In this document: piece by piece, positions 1 through 10,133 of the stretch
Layout of the letters: each line of letters opens with the position of its first letter
Numbering within the stretch: the stretch's first letter is position 1
Assembly: GCA_946486465.1 (NCBI GenBank)
Contig: CAMLTY010000004.1
Coordinates: 1 to 46,205, forward strand
Length of the DNA: 46,205 bases
Direction of reading: 5' to 3'
From: an uncultured Mycoplasmatota bacterium
Lineage (GTDB): Bacteria > Bacillota_I > Bacilli_A > RF39 > UBA660
Notes under the pieces: generated by a model
Told to the model about the DNA's origin: nothing
Databases searched by the model: none
Seen by the model: only the letters and a program-made list of their open reading frames with translations
Position numbers and translations under genes: made by a program

Positions 1-42
1 GCTATTTGATATATCTAGAACTAAATAGTCATCCCACAACTT

Positions 43-3000
43 TTGTGCAAGAACCAAGATTTTTATAAATTAATAAAAAAAGAGTTTGAAAATTTTAATG
101 AAAATTATGCACATTTTATTAATGAAATAGAATACTCTAAAAATGTTGGATTAAAAAATATAGAGACTTTAATTAATAATGAGTATGAAATTGATAGAAA
201 AGCTATTATATCAAAAATAAAATTAGAAAATAAACAATTTATTTCTATACAAGGTGAAGCAGGATGTGGTAAATCAGCTTTATGTAAAAAACTTATAGAA
301 AATGAAAAAATTATTTTATATTCTCGTGCAGAAAAATTTGTTGAATCAAAACATTTAGAAGATATTTGGGGATTTGATGTTAACAAAATATTGGAGCTTA
401 TAAATGGTAAAAAAATTTTTTTCTTTATAGATGCGTTAGAATTTATTGCTGATGCATCAAAAATACAATTAGATTTATTTGAAACTCTATATAGTTTAGT
501 GGAAAAATATGAGAATGCTTATATAATTACATCATGTAGAACGAACGATAAAAATGCTTTTTTAAAATTAGAGTCAAATTATTCAATTCAAACTTATAAA
601 ATAGATGATATAAATTCCAAAGAATTGGAAAAAATCAAAAATAAATATAATATTATTAAAATAATTTCGGAAAATAAAAATTATTCAGCTTTATTAAAAA
701 CTCCTTTTTATATAAATCTAATAGTAAGCAATTCATTAGATATTAAGAATATTGATAAAACTAATAATTTTCGTAAATATATATGGGAATACATAATTTG
801 TTTAAAAGAAAAATGTAAAAATTACAAAATATCATATACTAAAGTAATGAAGGAAATAAATAAGATTGTGTTTGATAGAGCGAAGAAATTTTCACTAGGA
901 ACTAATGTAAATGTTATTGATGCTAAAATATTACAAATATTAAAAACAGAAGGAGTTATTATTGATAATAAATATGGTGTAAGATTAAAATATGACATAT
1001 ATGAAGATATATGTTTTGAAATATATTTTGATAATCAATTTAAATTATGTAAAGGAGAATATTTGAGTTTTTATCAGAATATTGAGAAGATGGGAAGGTG
1101 TGTTTATAGGAGATATCAAATATGGATTTCAAATAAATTATTTATCAATGAAAGTAAGGATAAGTTTTTGTATAAATTAATTTTTTTCAATAATGTATCT
1201 GATGAATGGAAAAAGCAGACTGAAATAGGAATAGTTAAATCAGATTATTGTAAAGATTTTTTTTGTGATTATGAGAGAGAAATATTGGAGAATAATCTAT
1301 TAGAAGAATTTATAGATGTAATAAATTTATTTTCGTTTGACTCTAAAATAATAAATATAAAACAAAATTTTCCAATATTACAATTACACCCGATTGGATA
1401 TGGAAGGACTTGTGTAATCAAAATTTTATATAAAAATTTAATATATAAACAAGAAAATATTGATTGTAGAAAAATAATCAAGTTATGTTCAGACTATATT
1501 TTACAAAACAATACTAAAAATGAAATAATTAATCATACTTGCGAGATATTAGAATACTATGTGGATTTAAAAGTAAACGGAAATATCATAGATTATTATA
1601 AAATTATCGATGATATTGATATGTGCCTGATTGGTATATATGGAGCTGCTAAATATTCTAATGAATGGATAAAAAAGTTATTTAGAAAACTTTCAGGCTA
1701 TTTATTAAGCGATAATAAAAGCAAAAAAAGAATTGCTCAAGAAGTTATAAATTGGACGTTAAAAAAATCGAATTTTAATATGTTAAAATTTTGTACAAAA
1801 GAATTTTGTATGTTATTAGATAATTATTGGTTAGATTCACATGATACTAATGATGAATACAATTATAACTATGAAATTTCTAATGATTACAAATATGGAT
1901 TAAGGCGGAAAGTATCAAATTATATTTATGATTTTAGAAAGGTAACAGATAACGTATTCTTAAACAATCTGTATTATGTAAACTTTAAACAAGGCTTCGA
2001 ATGGACAATAGATTTTATAAATCAATGTGTAGAAAATTATTATCAAAAATATTCTAATGAAATATTAAAAATTCAAATAAAATTTCAAGATGATAAGATT
2101 CGAGAATATTATGGAAATCCCAAGATGTGGGTAGCTGGGATTATAGAATATTCAGTTCCTACGTTAATTGCAGATATAGTATATTGTCTAAAAAATTTTA
2201 TATTAAAATATTTAGAAACATATAAAAACAATATAAAATTATTTAAAAATTTTTCGGAATATATTAAAAATAATATATATGCAAAAGCAAATAATATAAT
2301 CTTATTGACTATAATTGAAAGCGTTGGTATGAATTTTGAAAAAGAATTACCAAGTTATGCTATAGATTTAGCAACAAGTATTGAAATAATAAATTGGGAT
2401 ACAAGTAGATATACTTTATACTTGCCTAATTCAACACTAGACAGTTTAAAACAGCAGATATTATTGGCAGCAGGAGTGCCAAACTTAGAAGATAGATATA
2501 TACTTGATAAAAAATGTGATATGCATATACAGTCATATATTGCAAATTTGCAAATATATTTTGGAGAAGAAATTAGGCATAGAGCGTATGAAATTATTGA
2601 TTACTTATATTCTAAATTTAATAATGATAAAGAAGATTCAATTAATTATTTACAAATTCAAAAAATGGATTTAAGAAATGCTAAGGTGACTAAAATAAAT
2701 GATAATACATTTATGCTAGAGACAAAAATAACAGGTGAAGCAGAAAAAATAGTTGAGAAGCAAAAAGAATTATGTGAACCAGAAAATGAATTATATGAAG
2801 AAATTTTAAAATATAAGAATAATAATGATAGTACTGATGAAATTGTTAAAATAGTTAATAAATTATTAAATATGTGTTCTGATGAAAATATGAACATTAA
2901 ATATGAAGGTTTGTTAATTGCATTTATCGCTGCAGCACTAAATAAAGAAGACTTAACCACAGAAAAGAGAAATGAATATTGTTTAGTATGGGTAAGTGGA

Positions 3001-4320
3001 ATAAATAAAATTTTTGAAAATGATACATTTAATTCGGAAATATCTTTATTTCCAATATTACTAAATCAGCTATCAAAGAATATTAGTGTTGATGTAAATA
3101 ATAATATAAAAAATCTTATGTTAAAAATAATTTTAAATGAAGGACATAATGGCATAATATATAATTATTATAGTTATTTAAAACAATACCTTTTTCAAAA
3201 TAAAAAAATTGCGAAATTAATTTTTAATACTATTGTTCAGTTGGCATATGATGAAATGCAACACCAAAAATATAATGCTAATTATTTGAAAAAATTAAAT
3301 AATAAAGAAGATTTTATATTTGTCCCGAACATGCAACCAAAACTATATGGTGTAGATAAATATATAGAAAATAGTGAATATGACAATTATATTAGTCAGA
3401 AAGACAATATAATTCAAAAGTATCTGTATTGTGAAGAAGAATTAGAAATAAATTCATTTAAGATGAATAATTATGATATATCAACACTTTGTTATGTTTC
3501 TAATTGTGGCATGGATTATGATGATGAAAATTTTTCAAATATAATGGAGAATATCTTGAATTGCATTATTGAAATCAACAATAAAATTGACCATCCCTAT
3601 AAAATAATCGATAGTTATAATCAAAGAGAAATTATTGATCATTTTAATAGGAAAATTATTAAAAGTAATAATAATTGGGAAAAAGTGGTTAATTTACTGT
3701 TTGATAAAGTCAATTTTTCGGAATTCTCGCATAATAATATTGAATTGTATGAAGATATTTTTAGTGGATTTTCTTGTGAATTTTATGATTCGTATGTTGA
3801 AAAAAATAGAAGACTACTTTGCAAGAAAAAAATCAAATATATTGAAGATAAAATTACTAATATTCCAGTGTTAGTTGTAAAGAAATGCTTGTTTAAAATT
3901 TTATTTTTTTCAATTAATAGATATTATCACTGGGATATAGAAAAATGTAAAACTTCATATGAATATAGTGATAAAATGTTCCTAAATAATCAATTAATAA
4001 AATATGGAAGTTATTATCCTAAGGAAGCAATTTATACATTGTATCAATTAAACATTGATGAATTGTTGCCTGAAATTTTGATTTCTGTAGAGAGTATACT
4101 ATCTACAACAAAATTAGATAATAATAAATTAATTGAAGAATTAAAAGGCGATAGTGAACAAATTATTAATATGATAATTGTCAAAGCGTTTGTTTATTAT
4201 AGCGATAAAATTAAGGAAGATAAAGAGTTAATTGAATCATATGAAAAATTATTAAAAAGACTAATAGAATTAAATTTTTCTAATGCATGCATAATATTAG
4301 ATGAATTTAGAGTACATTAA
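43..4320 (+). CDS. Large STAND/NACHT-like P-loop NTPase, N-terminus probably lost
   Basis: This 1425-residue protein has a P-loop near its start: Walker A GEAGCGKSA at residues 71-79, Walker B IFFFIDALE around 125-133, and an ITSCRT sensor-like strand near 161-166. The remaining 1200 or so residues have no motif I recognise and look helical, as in the repeat sensor region of STAND proteins. Bacterial STAND ATPases of this size (Avs-like) usually carry an effector, often a nuclease, before the NTPase; none is present here. The only start is a TTG at 43 with no ribosome site, and in-frame stops lie just upstream. A different frame is open from base 3 to 64, and removing one A near 54-57 would join it to this gene. 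An anti-phage role is inferred from architecture and from the adjacent restriction locus. Confidence 0.6.
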   Translation: MCKNQDFYKLIKKEFENFNENYAHFINEIEYSKNVGLKNIETLINNEYEIDRKAIISKIKLENKQFISIQGEAGCGKSALCKKLIENEKIILYSRAEKFVESKHLEDIWGFDVNKILELINGKKIFFFIDALEFIADASKIQLDLFETLYSLVEKYENAYIITSCRTNDKNAFLKLESNYSIQTYKIDDINSKELEKIKNKYNIIKIISENKNYSALLKTPFYINLIVSNSLDIKNIDKTNNFRKYIWEYIICLKEKCKNYKISYTKVMKEINKIVFDRAKKFSLGTNVNVIDAKILQILKTEGVIIDNKYGVRLKYDIYEDICFEIYFDNQFKLCKGEYLSFYQNIEKMGRCVYRRYQIWISNKLFINESKDKFLYKLIFFNNVSDEWKKQTEIGIVKSDYCKDFFCDYEREILENNLLEEFIDVINLFSFDSKIINIKQNFPILQLHPIGYGRTCVIKILYKNLIYKQENIDCRKIIKLCSDYILQNNTKNEIINHTCEILEYYVDLKVNGNIIDYYKIIDDIDMCLIGIYGAAKYSNEWIKKLFRKLSGYLLSDNKSKKRIAQEVINWTLKKSNFNMLKFCTKEFCMLLDNYWLDSHDTNDEYNYNYEISNDYKYGLRRKVSNYIYDFRKVTDNVFLNNLYYVNFKQGFEWTIDFINQCVENYYQKYSNEILKIQIKFQDDKIREYYGNPKMWVAGIIEYSVPTLIADIVYCLKNFILKYLETYKNNIKLFKNFSEYIKNNIYAKANNIILLTIIESVGMNFEKELPSYAIDLATSIEIINWDTSRYTLYLPNSTLDSLKQQILLAAGVPNLEDRYILDKKCDMHIQSYIANLQIYFGEEIRHRAYEIIDYLYSKFNNDKEDSINYLQIQKMDLRNAKVTKINDNTFMLETKITGEAEKIVEKQKELCEPENELYEEILKYKNNNDSTDEIVKIVNKLLNMCSDENMNIKYEGLLIAFIAAALNKEDLTTEKRNEYCLVWVSGINKIFENDTFNSEISLFPILLNQLSKNISVDVNNNIKNLMLKIILNEGHNGIIYNYYSYLKQYLFQNKKIAKLIFNTIVQLAYDEMQHQKYNANYLKKLNNKEDFIFVPNMQPKLYGVDKYIENSEYDNYISQKDNIIQKYLYCEEELEINSFKMNNYDISTLCYVSNCGMDYDDENFSNIMENILNCIIEINNKIDHPYKIIDSYNQREIIDHFNRKIIKSNNNWEKVVNLLFDKVNFSEFSHNNIELYEDIFSGFSCEFYDSYVEKNRRLLCKKKIKYIEDKITNIPVLVVKKCLFKILFFSINRYYHWDIEKCKTSYEYSDKMFLNNQLIKYGSYYPKEAIYTLYQLNIDELLPEILISVESILSTTKLDNNKLIEELKGDSEQIINMIIVKAFVYYSDKIKEDKELIESYEKLLKRLIELNFSNACIILDEFRVH

Positions 4321-4407
4321 GTCGGCGGAAATAGATTTCTAACTATAAATATATTAAGTATTCATATTGCCTGTTTCTCAACAATACTGTTAAAACACAA
4401 AGTTTAA

Positions 4408-4416
4408 TGTTATAAT
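4408..4416 (+). promoter_or_regulatory. Extended -10 promoter for the hsdRM operon
   Basis: TG at 4408-4409 is followed after one base by a perfect TATAAT at 4411-4416, 33 bases before the hsdR start. No good -35 box is visible at the usual distance, which is normal for extended -10 promoters. I see no terminator between the upstream NTPase gene and this site. Confidence 0.6.
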
Positions 4417-4449
4417 AAAGTAGACATAAATTGAAGAAAGTGGTGTAGT

Positions 4450-7203
4450 ATGGGAGTATATGAAAGTGAAGCTAAATTAGAAGAAAAGTTAATTGACCAA
4501 TTGGTAAAACAAGGATATAAAAAAGTTCAAATAGATACTGTAGAAGATTTAGAAAGAAATTTTAGAGAACAAATTAATGAACACAATAAATTTAGATTAG
4601 AAGAGAAACCTTTAAGTGATAAAGAATTTGAACGATTAATGATTAAAATATCTGGTAAAGGTGTTTTCCAAAGTGCAAAAGAGTTAAGACAATTACAAGA
4701 TATACAACGAGATGATGGGACTATCGCTTATATAGAATTGTTTAATACTAGGGAATGGTGTCAGAATATTTTTCAAGTCACTCACCAAACTACAGTTGAA
4801 GGAAAATATACTAATAGATATGATGTGACTCTACTTATAAATGGATTACCTCTTGTCCAGATTGAATTAAAACGTAGAGGTATGGACATGAAAGAAGCTT
4901 TTAATCAAATTAAAAGATATAAAAGACATTCCTATAGTGGATTATATAAATTTATACAAATATTTATTATTAGTAATGGAGTAGATACTAAATACTTTGC
5001 TAACGGAGACCAAGAATTAAATTATGGCTTTACTTTTTATTGGACAGATGTAAATAACGAAAGAATCAATAATTTAGAACATTTTTGCTTAACATTCTTA
5101 GATAGATGTCAAATAGGAAAAGTTATTGCTAGATATATGATTTTAAATCAAACTGAGAAAATGCTATTAGTAATGAGACCATACCAAATTTATGCTGTTG
5201 AAAATATTGTATCAAGAGCACTTGATACAAATAATAATGGTTATGTATGGCACACAACAGGATCAGGAAAAACGATAACGTCATTTAAAACAAGTCAAAT
5301 ACTGGCTAAGGAACCATCAATTAATCAAGTTTTCTTTTTAGTAGATAGAAAAGATTTAGATAAACAAACTTTAGATGAATTCAATAAATTTAAACCGGGT
5401 TGTGTCGATTTAACAAATAACACAGATAAATTAATTGAACAAATGAAAGATAGTACCAAAGATTTAATTGTAACAACAATTCAAAAAATGGCAAATGCTT
5501 GTTCTAATGCTAAATATGCACCAATTTTAGAAAAGTATAAAGATTTAAAAACGGTATTTATTATAGATGAATGTCATCGTTCACAATTTGGAGATATGCA
5601 TAGACAAATATCTAAAACATTTACAAATGCTCAATATTTTGGATTTACTGGTACTCCGAGATTTAAAGAAAATCCATCACAAGATGGCAGAAGTACTGCC
5701 GATATATTTGAAAAATGTTTACACACATATTTAATTAAAGATGCTATAAAAGACGGTAATGTTTTAGGATTTTCTGTAGATTATATGAAATTTGTAGATT
5801 ATAACTCTAATCAAACAGAAGAGGATGTAATGGTGGAAGGCATAGATACAGAAGAAGTGTTTATAGCAGATGACCGAGTAAGATTAATTGCTCAAGATAT
5901 TATTGATCATCATAATACTAAAACTAGAGATAGAAAATATAATGCATTATTTACAGTTTCTTCTATTCCTTTGTTAGTTAAGTATTATAATATGTTTAAA
6001 TCTTTAAATCACGATTTAAAAATCGTAGTCATATTTACTTATGGTGCTAATGAAGATTTAGATAAAAATTCAGAACATTCTAGAGAATCATTAGATAAAA
6101 TAATTGATGACTATAATAAAATGTATAATACTAATTTTTCATCTAGTACTTTTGATGCTTACTTTAGAGATATATGTAAAAAAATAAAAAATACTGAAAT
6201 AGATATTGTTATCGTTGTTAATATGTTATTAACTGGATTTGATGCAAAAAGATTAAATACTTTATATGTGGATAAAAGTTTAAAATATCATGACTTAATA
6301 CAAGCTTTTTCAAGAACAAATAGAGTGGAATCAGAAACTAAACCTTTTGGAAATATTGTGTGCTATAGAACTACTAAAGAGCGAGTAGATGAAGCAGTTA
6401 AATTGTTCTCACAGACAGATAGTATTGACACGGTTATAATGGCTCCATATGAAGACTATTTAAACAAATTTAAAGTAGCAGTTTCAGAGTTGTTAAAAAT
6501 TACTCCTGTAGTTGATTCAGTAGATTCACTAGAACGAGAAGAGGATATTAAAGCATTTATCATAGCATTTAGGACAGTAGCTAAGCTTTTAGTAAGTTTA
6601 AGAACTTTTAATGAGTTTGATTTAGATAATGGTGATACAGATTTAAACGCTCAAATGTTTGAAGATTACAAAAGTAAATATTATAAACTTTATAGAAGAT
6701 TATCAAATGATAAAGAAAAAAGTTCAATATTAAATGATGTTACGTTTTCACTTGAATTAATTCAAACAGATAAAATAAATGTTTCGTATATTTTAAATTT
6801 AATTAGAAATGTTGATTTAACTAATGAAGAGCAAAAGAAGAAAGATATTGAAGATATTGAGAGTAAACTAGTTAATATTACTGATGATGAATTATTCTTA
6901 AAAGCTGATTTAATTAAGAGCTTTTTAAAATCAATTTTACCAACATTAAAAGAAGATGATTCTATTGATGAAGCGCTAGATAAACATATGAATGTAGAAA
7001 GAGAAAAAGAAATAGAAAAATTCTCAAAAGATAATAATATCAATTTAGATAATTTAAAAGAAATTATTGATGAATATGAATATAGTGGAATTTTCCCAGA
7101 TAGTTTAATTGGTAAATCCATTGATGCACCATTTTTAAAGAAAATATCAATTATTGAAAATATTAAAGGATTTATCAGAAATTTATTAAAGAAGTATATG
7201 TAG
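4450..7203 (+). CDS. hsdR: Type I restriction enzyme, R subunit (HsdR)
   Basis: This 917-residue protein has the full HsdR layout. An N-terminal PD-(D/E)xK nuclease domain shows RYDVTLL followed by QIELKRRG near residue 140. The superfamily 2 helicase motor has Walker A TGSGKT near 270, a DECH box near 373 and FGFTGTP after it. Motif VI is AFSRTNR. The C-terminal part is helical and acidic. HsdR uses ATP to pull DNA through the complex and cut it far from the unmethylated target. hsdM begins 10 bases after the stop, so the two form one operon. Length is close to the usual 900-1100 residues and no defect is visible. Confidence 0.95.
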   Translation: MGVYESEAKLEEKLIDQLVKQGYKKVQIDTVEDLERNFREQINEHNKFRLEEKPLSDKEFERLMIKISGKGVFQSAKELRQLQDIQRDDGTIAYIELFNTREWCQNIFQVTHQTTVEGKYTNRYDVTLLINGLPLVQIELKRRGMDMKEAFNQIKRYKRHSYSGLYKFIQIFIISNGVDTKYFANGDQELNYGFTFYWTDVNNERINNLEHFCLTFLDRCQIGKVIARYMILNQTEKMLLVMRPYQIYAVENIVSRALDTNNNGYVWHTTGSGKTITSFKTSQILAKEPSINQVFFLVDRKDLDKQTLDEFNKFKPGCVDLTNNTDKLIEQMKDSTKDLIVTTIQKMANACSNAKYAPILEKYKDLKTVFIIDECHRSQFGDMHRQISKTFTNAQYFGFTGTPRFKENPSQDGRSTADIFEKCLHTYLIKDAIKDGNVLGFSVDYMKFVDYNSNQTEEDVMVEGIDTEEVFIADDRVRLIAQDIIDHHNTKTRDRKYNALFTVSSIPLLVKYYNMFKSLNHDLKIVVIFTYGANEDLDKNSEHSRESLDKIIDDYNKMYNTNFSSSTFDAYFRDICKKIKNTEIDIVIVVNMLLTGFDAKRLNTLYVDKSLKYHDLIQAFSRTNRVESETKPFGNIVCYRTTKERVDEAVKLFSQTDSIDTVIMAPYEDYLNKFKVAVSELLKITPVVDSVDSLEREEDIKAFIIAFRTVAKLLVSLRTFNEFDLDNGDTDLNAQMFEDYKSKYYKLYRRLSNDKEKSSILNDVTFSLELIQTDKINVSYILNLIRNVDLTNEEQKKKDIEDIESKLVNITDDELFLKADLIKSFLKSILPTLKEDDSIDEALDKHMNVEREKEIEKFSKDNNINLDNLKEIIDEYEYSGIFPDSLIGKSIDAPFLKKISIIENIKGFIRNLLKKYM

Positions 7204-7212
7204 GAGGAAGTT

Positions 7213-8775
7213 ATGTCAAGAGAAGAAAAACAACAAACACAACAAGCAGAGTTACAAAAACAATTATGGAGCATTGCTAATTCCTTAAGAGGAAATATGG
7301 ATGCTAATGATTTTAAAAATTATATTTTAGGATTAATTTTTTATAAATATTTATCAGAAAACTTAGTAAATTACGTTAATAAAGTATATTTAAAAAGCGA
7401 TAATATGACATACGAAGAGGCTTGGCAAAAAGAAGAGTATAGAGAAGCTTTAAAAAGTCAATTAATTAACGATTCTAACATGGGGTATTACCTTGACTCA
7501 GATTATTTATGGAGTACTTTAATAAAGAAAATTAAAACAGGTAAGTTTGATATATCTATGCTACAAAAAGCAGTTAATATTATTTCTGAATCAACATTAG
7601 GTAATGAATCTGAAGACGATTTTGAAAATCTATTTGAAGATATGGATTTAAACAATTCAAAATTAGGTAGAGGAGTAAACGAAAGGACAGAATTAATATC
7701 TACAATCATGTTAAAAATAGATGACATTGATTTCCATCATGAGGACGCCGAGATTGATGTATTAGGTGATGCTTATGAATATTTAATTTCTAATTTTGCT
7801 GCATCAGCAGGTAAAAAAGCGGGAGAGTTTTATACACCACAACAAGTATCAAGAATTTTAGCCAAACTAGTTACAATCAATAAAGCAAAATTACAATCAG
7901 TATATGATCCAACTTGTGGATCAGGATCATTACTTCTAAGAGTAGGAAAAGAAACGAATGTTGCTAAATACTACGGTCAAGAATTAAATTCAACAACATA
8001 CAACTTAGCAAGAATGAATATGTTGCTACATGGTATTTCATTTAAACATTTTGACATTAAAAATGCTGATACTTTAACAAATCCCAAACATCTTGATTTA
8101 ACGTTTGACGCAATTGTCGCTAATCCACCATATTCAGCACAATGGAGTGCGGACCCTAAATTCTTGGAAGATGAAAGATTTAGTGCATATGGTAAATTAG
8201 CGCCAAAATCAAAAGCGGACTATGCCTTTATTCAACATATGATTTATCAACTATCAGATAGCGGAACAATGGCTGTTGTTCTACCTCATGGAGTTTTATT
8301 TAGAGGAGCTAGTGAGGGAGTAATCAGAAAATATTTAATAAAAGAGAAAAATTATCTAGATGCAGTAATAGGATTACCAGCAAATATTTTTTATGGAACT
8401 AGTATTCCAACCTGTATTTTAGTGTTTAAAAAATGTAGAGAACATGAAGAAAATATTTTATTTATTGATGCATCAAAAGATTTTGAGCCAGGTAAAAATC
8501 AAAATAGGTTAAGAGATTCTGATGTAGATAAAATTATTCAAACTTATATTGAAAGAAAAGAAGTAGAAAAATACTGCCATGTTGCACCGTTATCAGAAAT
8601 AGAAGAGAATGAATACAACTTAAATATTCCTAGATATGTTGATACTTTTGAAGAAGAAGAACCAATTGATATTAAACAAGTGCAAAAAGATTTAAAAGAA
8701 ATTGATAAACAAATTGCTGAAGTTGATAAAGAACTTAATGTTTACTTAAAGGAACTTGGATTGGAGGAAATTTAA
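7213..8775 (+). CDS. hsdM: Type I DNA N6-adenine methyltransferase, M subunit (HsdM)
   Basis: This 520-residue protein has the helical HsdM N-terminal domain and then the methyltransferase core: SAM-binding motif DPTCGSGS near residue 233 and catalytic NPPY near 306. The C-terminus is a coiled-coil-like run rich in K, D and E. Two HsdM with one HsdS methylate adenine at the split target, and HsdR joins for restriction. A strong GGAGG site precedes the ATG. The TAA stop overlaps the next ATG by one base (TAATG), a sign of translational coupling to the small gene that follows. In most loci hsdS sits at that position; here the nearest hsdS is on the opposite strand. Confidence 0.95.
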   Translation: MSREEKQQTQQAELQKQLWSIANSLRGNMDANDFKNYILGLIFYKYLSENLVNYVNKVYLKSDNMTYEEAWQKEEYREALKSQLINDSNMGYYLDSDYLWSTLIKKIKTGKFDISMLQKAVNIISESTLGNESEDDFENLFEDMDLNNSKLGRGVNERTELISTIMLKIDDIDFHHEDAEIDVLGDAYEYLISNFAASAGKKAGEFYTPQQVSRILAKLVTINKAKLQSVYDPTCGSGSLLLRVGKETNVAKYYGQELNSTTYNLARMNMLLHGISFKHFDIKNADTLTNPKHLDLTFDAIVANPPYSAQWSADPKFLEDERFSAYGKLAPKSKADYAFIQHMIYQLSDSGTMAVVLPHGVLFRGASEGVIRKYLIKEKNYLDAVIGLPANIFYGTSIPTCILVFKKCREHEENILFIDASKDFEPGKNQNRLRDSDVDKIIQTYIERKEVEKYCHVAPLSEIEENEYNLNIPRYVDTFEEEEPIDIKQVQKDLKEIDKQIAEVDKELNVYLKELGLEEI

Positions 8776-8990
8776 TGAATAACATGGAATTTAATACAAA
8801 ACAGGAAATAATAAAAAATGTAGAAGAAAGTTCGTCTTTTCGATTTAAAGAGGAAAAAAATAATACTATAATTTTTTACGATAGAAGAGGGAATATTAGA
8901 GTTATTGAATATGAAATAACTGATGCTGATAAAATTAAAGTTAGTAAAGATGATAACATAATAAAACCATTACCTTTATCCAAACTATAA
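8775..8990 (+). CDS. Small uncharacterised protein coupled to hsdM
   Basis: A 71-residue ORF starts on the last base of the hsdM stop codon, so it should be translated with hsdM. It is charged, has no membrane segment, Cys pair or recognisable motif, and ends just before a bidirectional terminator. I do not recognise the family. Its place between hsdM and the inverting hsdS block suggests a role in the restriction locus, but it could also be a neutral leftover. The coupled start and in-frame codon use like its neighbours support it being a real gene. Confidence 0.6.
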   Translation: MNNMEFNTKQEIIKNVEESSSFRFKEEKNNTIIFYDRRGNIRVIEYEITDADKIKVSKDDNIIKPLPLSKL

Positions 8991-8994
8991 AAGT

Positions 8995-9037
8995 AAAAAG
9001 GACTTATATAAACATATTTTGCATAAGTCCTTTTTTT
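8995..9037. terminator. Bidirectional terminator between hsdM operon and inverted hsdS
   Basis: A 13-bp stem (8995-9007 with 9023-9035) has an A-run on its left and a T-run on its right, so it can end transcription from both sides. Its right arm and loop are the last codons of the minus-strand hsdS, so terminator and coding end are the same DNA. Confidence 0.75.
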
Positions 9038-10128
9038 AATAAGTTCAATTTTTTTAGTTTAGATATTTCTAAAGGCAATTTAGACTCTAATAGATTGAAT
9101 TTTTTTATATATATTAGTTGTTCATCAATACTAATAATTGGTATTTTATGTTTTGCTATATCAGATCTTATTATTTGTGGTTGCCCTGATCCAGATATAA
9201 GATATTTGAGATTTTGAGATTCCAAAATAAGTTTTAAATAATCTTTATTTATATTTGGATTATTATCAACATTTATTACCATAGAATTGCCGTTAATCCA
9301 GCAATATTCTGGAGTTTTATTTATGGAGCCTGAATTTTCTCCTCTACAACTAATCGTAATTTGGGGTAATTTATGATTGAAGTTAGAATTAAATCCAATT
9401 ATTCCGTTAGCACCAAATACTGGATATACCCCTTTTTTTAATTGCTTTTGTGATAATGTTCGTGGTTGATATATTTGAGCAACATTATTTAATTGAGATA
9501 AATTTTTGCTCTTGATTTTATTATACTCACATTTTAATAGTCCTTTTTTAAATAACTTAAGGGCATCAATTTTCTTAGTTTGTAGTTCTATTTTTTTATT
9601 CACCAATTCAATTAATCTACCAACTCTATCCTGTTCTTTTTTATTAGGAATATTAATACAGATGTTTCCTACTTGCTCTAGGCTTAAATTAGGTTGAGCT
9701 CCAACAGATTGGCATTTATTAATATAGCTTTTAATATCAAAATGATGTAATCTCTCCATCAAATAATATAAGTTGTAATCATTCAAGTTATCGAGCCTGA
9801 TTATCGAACATGCTTGATTTGTATTTGCTGGTAATTCTTCTTTTGTTACTATAGCAGTTCTTCCTAATGCTCCTGCAATAGAAAATAATATATCATATTC
9901 TTTTAATATAGATCTTTTTAATTCATTATTATGAGTTTCATACGAAATATATGAATTAATATTTTTTATTTGATTATCTAATAGATTTTCTACTTTAATA
10001 AAGTTAACACCAGAGTCAGTATATTTTCTTGGCGTTGTACCTTTAGTTATTAATTTTGTCATATTCTTTAATTTGATTTTCTTATAATTTTCACTAAATT
10101 CACTAAATCTTAACTTTGGTACATTCAT
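9004..10128 (-). CDS. hsdS: Type I specificity subunit HsdS, copy 1 (minus strand)
   Basis: This 374-residue HsdS has two target-recognition domains (TRDs). TRD1 begins after MNVPKLRFSEF; TRD2 begins after the central helix that ends in LKLFKKGLL. Each TRD is followed by a conserved helix, and the C-terminus is GLMQNMFI. I place the start at the ATG at 10128, because copy 2 starts the same way (MNIPKLRF); the TTG two codons upstream is not needed. It has its own promoter at 10186-10194 and its own terminator. It points towards hsdM. Three inverted repeat pairs inside or at the edges of this gene match copy 2 or the silent half-gene, so its halves can be exchanged. Confidence 0.9.
   Translation of the reverse strand: MNVPKLRFSEFSENYKKIKLKNMTKLITKGTTPRKYTDSGVNFIKVENLLDNQIKNINSYISYETHNNELKRSILKEYDILFSIAGALGRTAIVTKEELPANTNQACSIIRLDNLNDYNLYYLMERLHHFDIKSYINKCQSVGAQPNLSLEQVGNICINIPNKKEQDRVGRLIELVNKKIELQTKKIDALKLFKKGLLKCEYNKIKSKNLSQLNNVAQIYQPRTLSQKQLKKGVYPVFGANGIIGFNSNFNHKLPQITISCRGENSGSINKTPEYCWINGNSMVINVDNNPNINKDYLKLILESQNLKYLISGSGQPQIIRSDIAKHKIPIISIDEQLIYIKKFNLLESKLPLEISKLKKLNLLKKGLMQNMFI
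9008..9032 (-). repeat. Inverted repeat A, left arm (hsdS 3' end)
   Basis: A 25-bp perfect inverted match to 13055-13079. It encodes the last residues of hsdS copy 1, and its partner encodes the same residues in the silent half-gene. Recombination here would exchange everything upstream while keeping the reading frame. Confidence 0.85.
9533..9555 (-). repeat. Inverted repeat B, left arm (hsdS central helix)
   Basis: A 23-bp perfect inverted match to 12472-12494, coding for LFKKGLL in the same frame in both places. Inversion between the arms would join the N-terminal half of copy 1 to the silent TRD2. It overlaps the left arm of repeat C by 9 bases. Confidence 0.85.
9547..9582 (-). repeat. 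Inverted repeat C, left arm (hsdS central helix)
   Basis: A 36-bp inverted match, 35 of 36 identical, to 11840-11875 in hsdS copy 2. It codes for QTKKIDALKLFK in copy 1 and QTKKIEALKLFK in copy 2. Inversion would exchange the TRD2 halves of the two complete genes. Confidence 0.85.
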
Positions 10129-10133
10129 ACACA

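Noticed and set aside
6762..7274. A 170-codon minus-strand ORF
   Set aside because: It lies opposite hsdR/hsdM, is rich in Ser, Phe and Ile as expected for an antisense frame of Lys/Asp/Glu-rich genes, and has no ribosome site.
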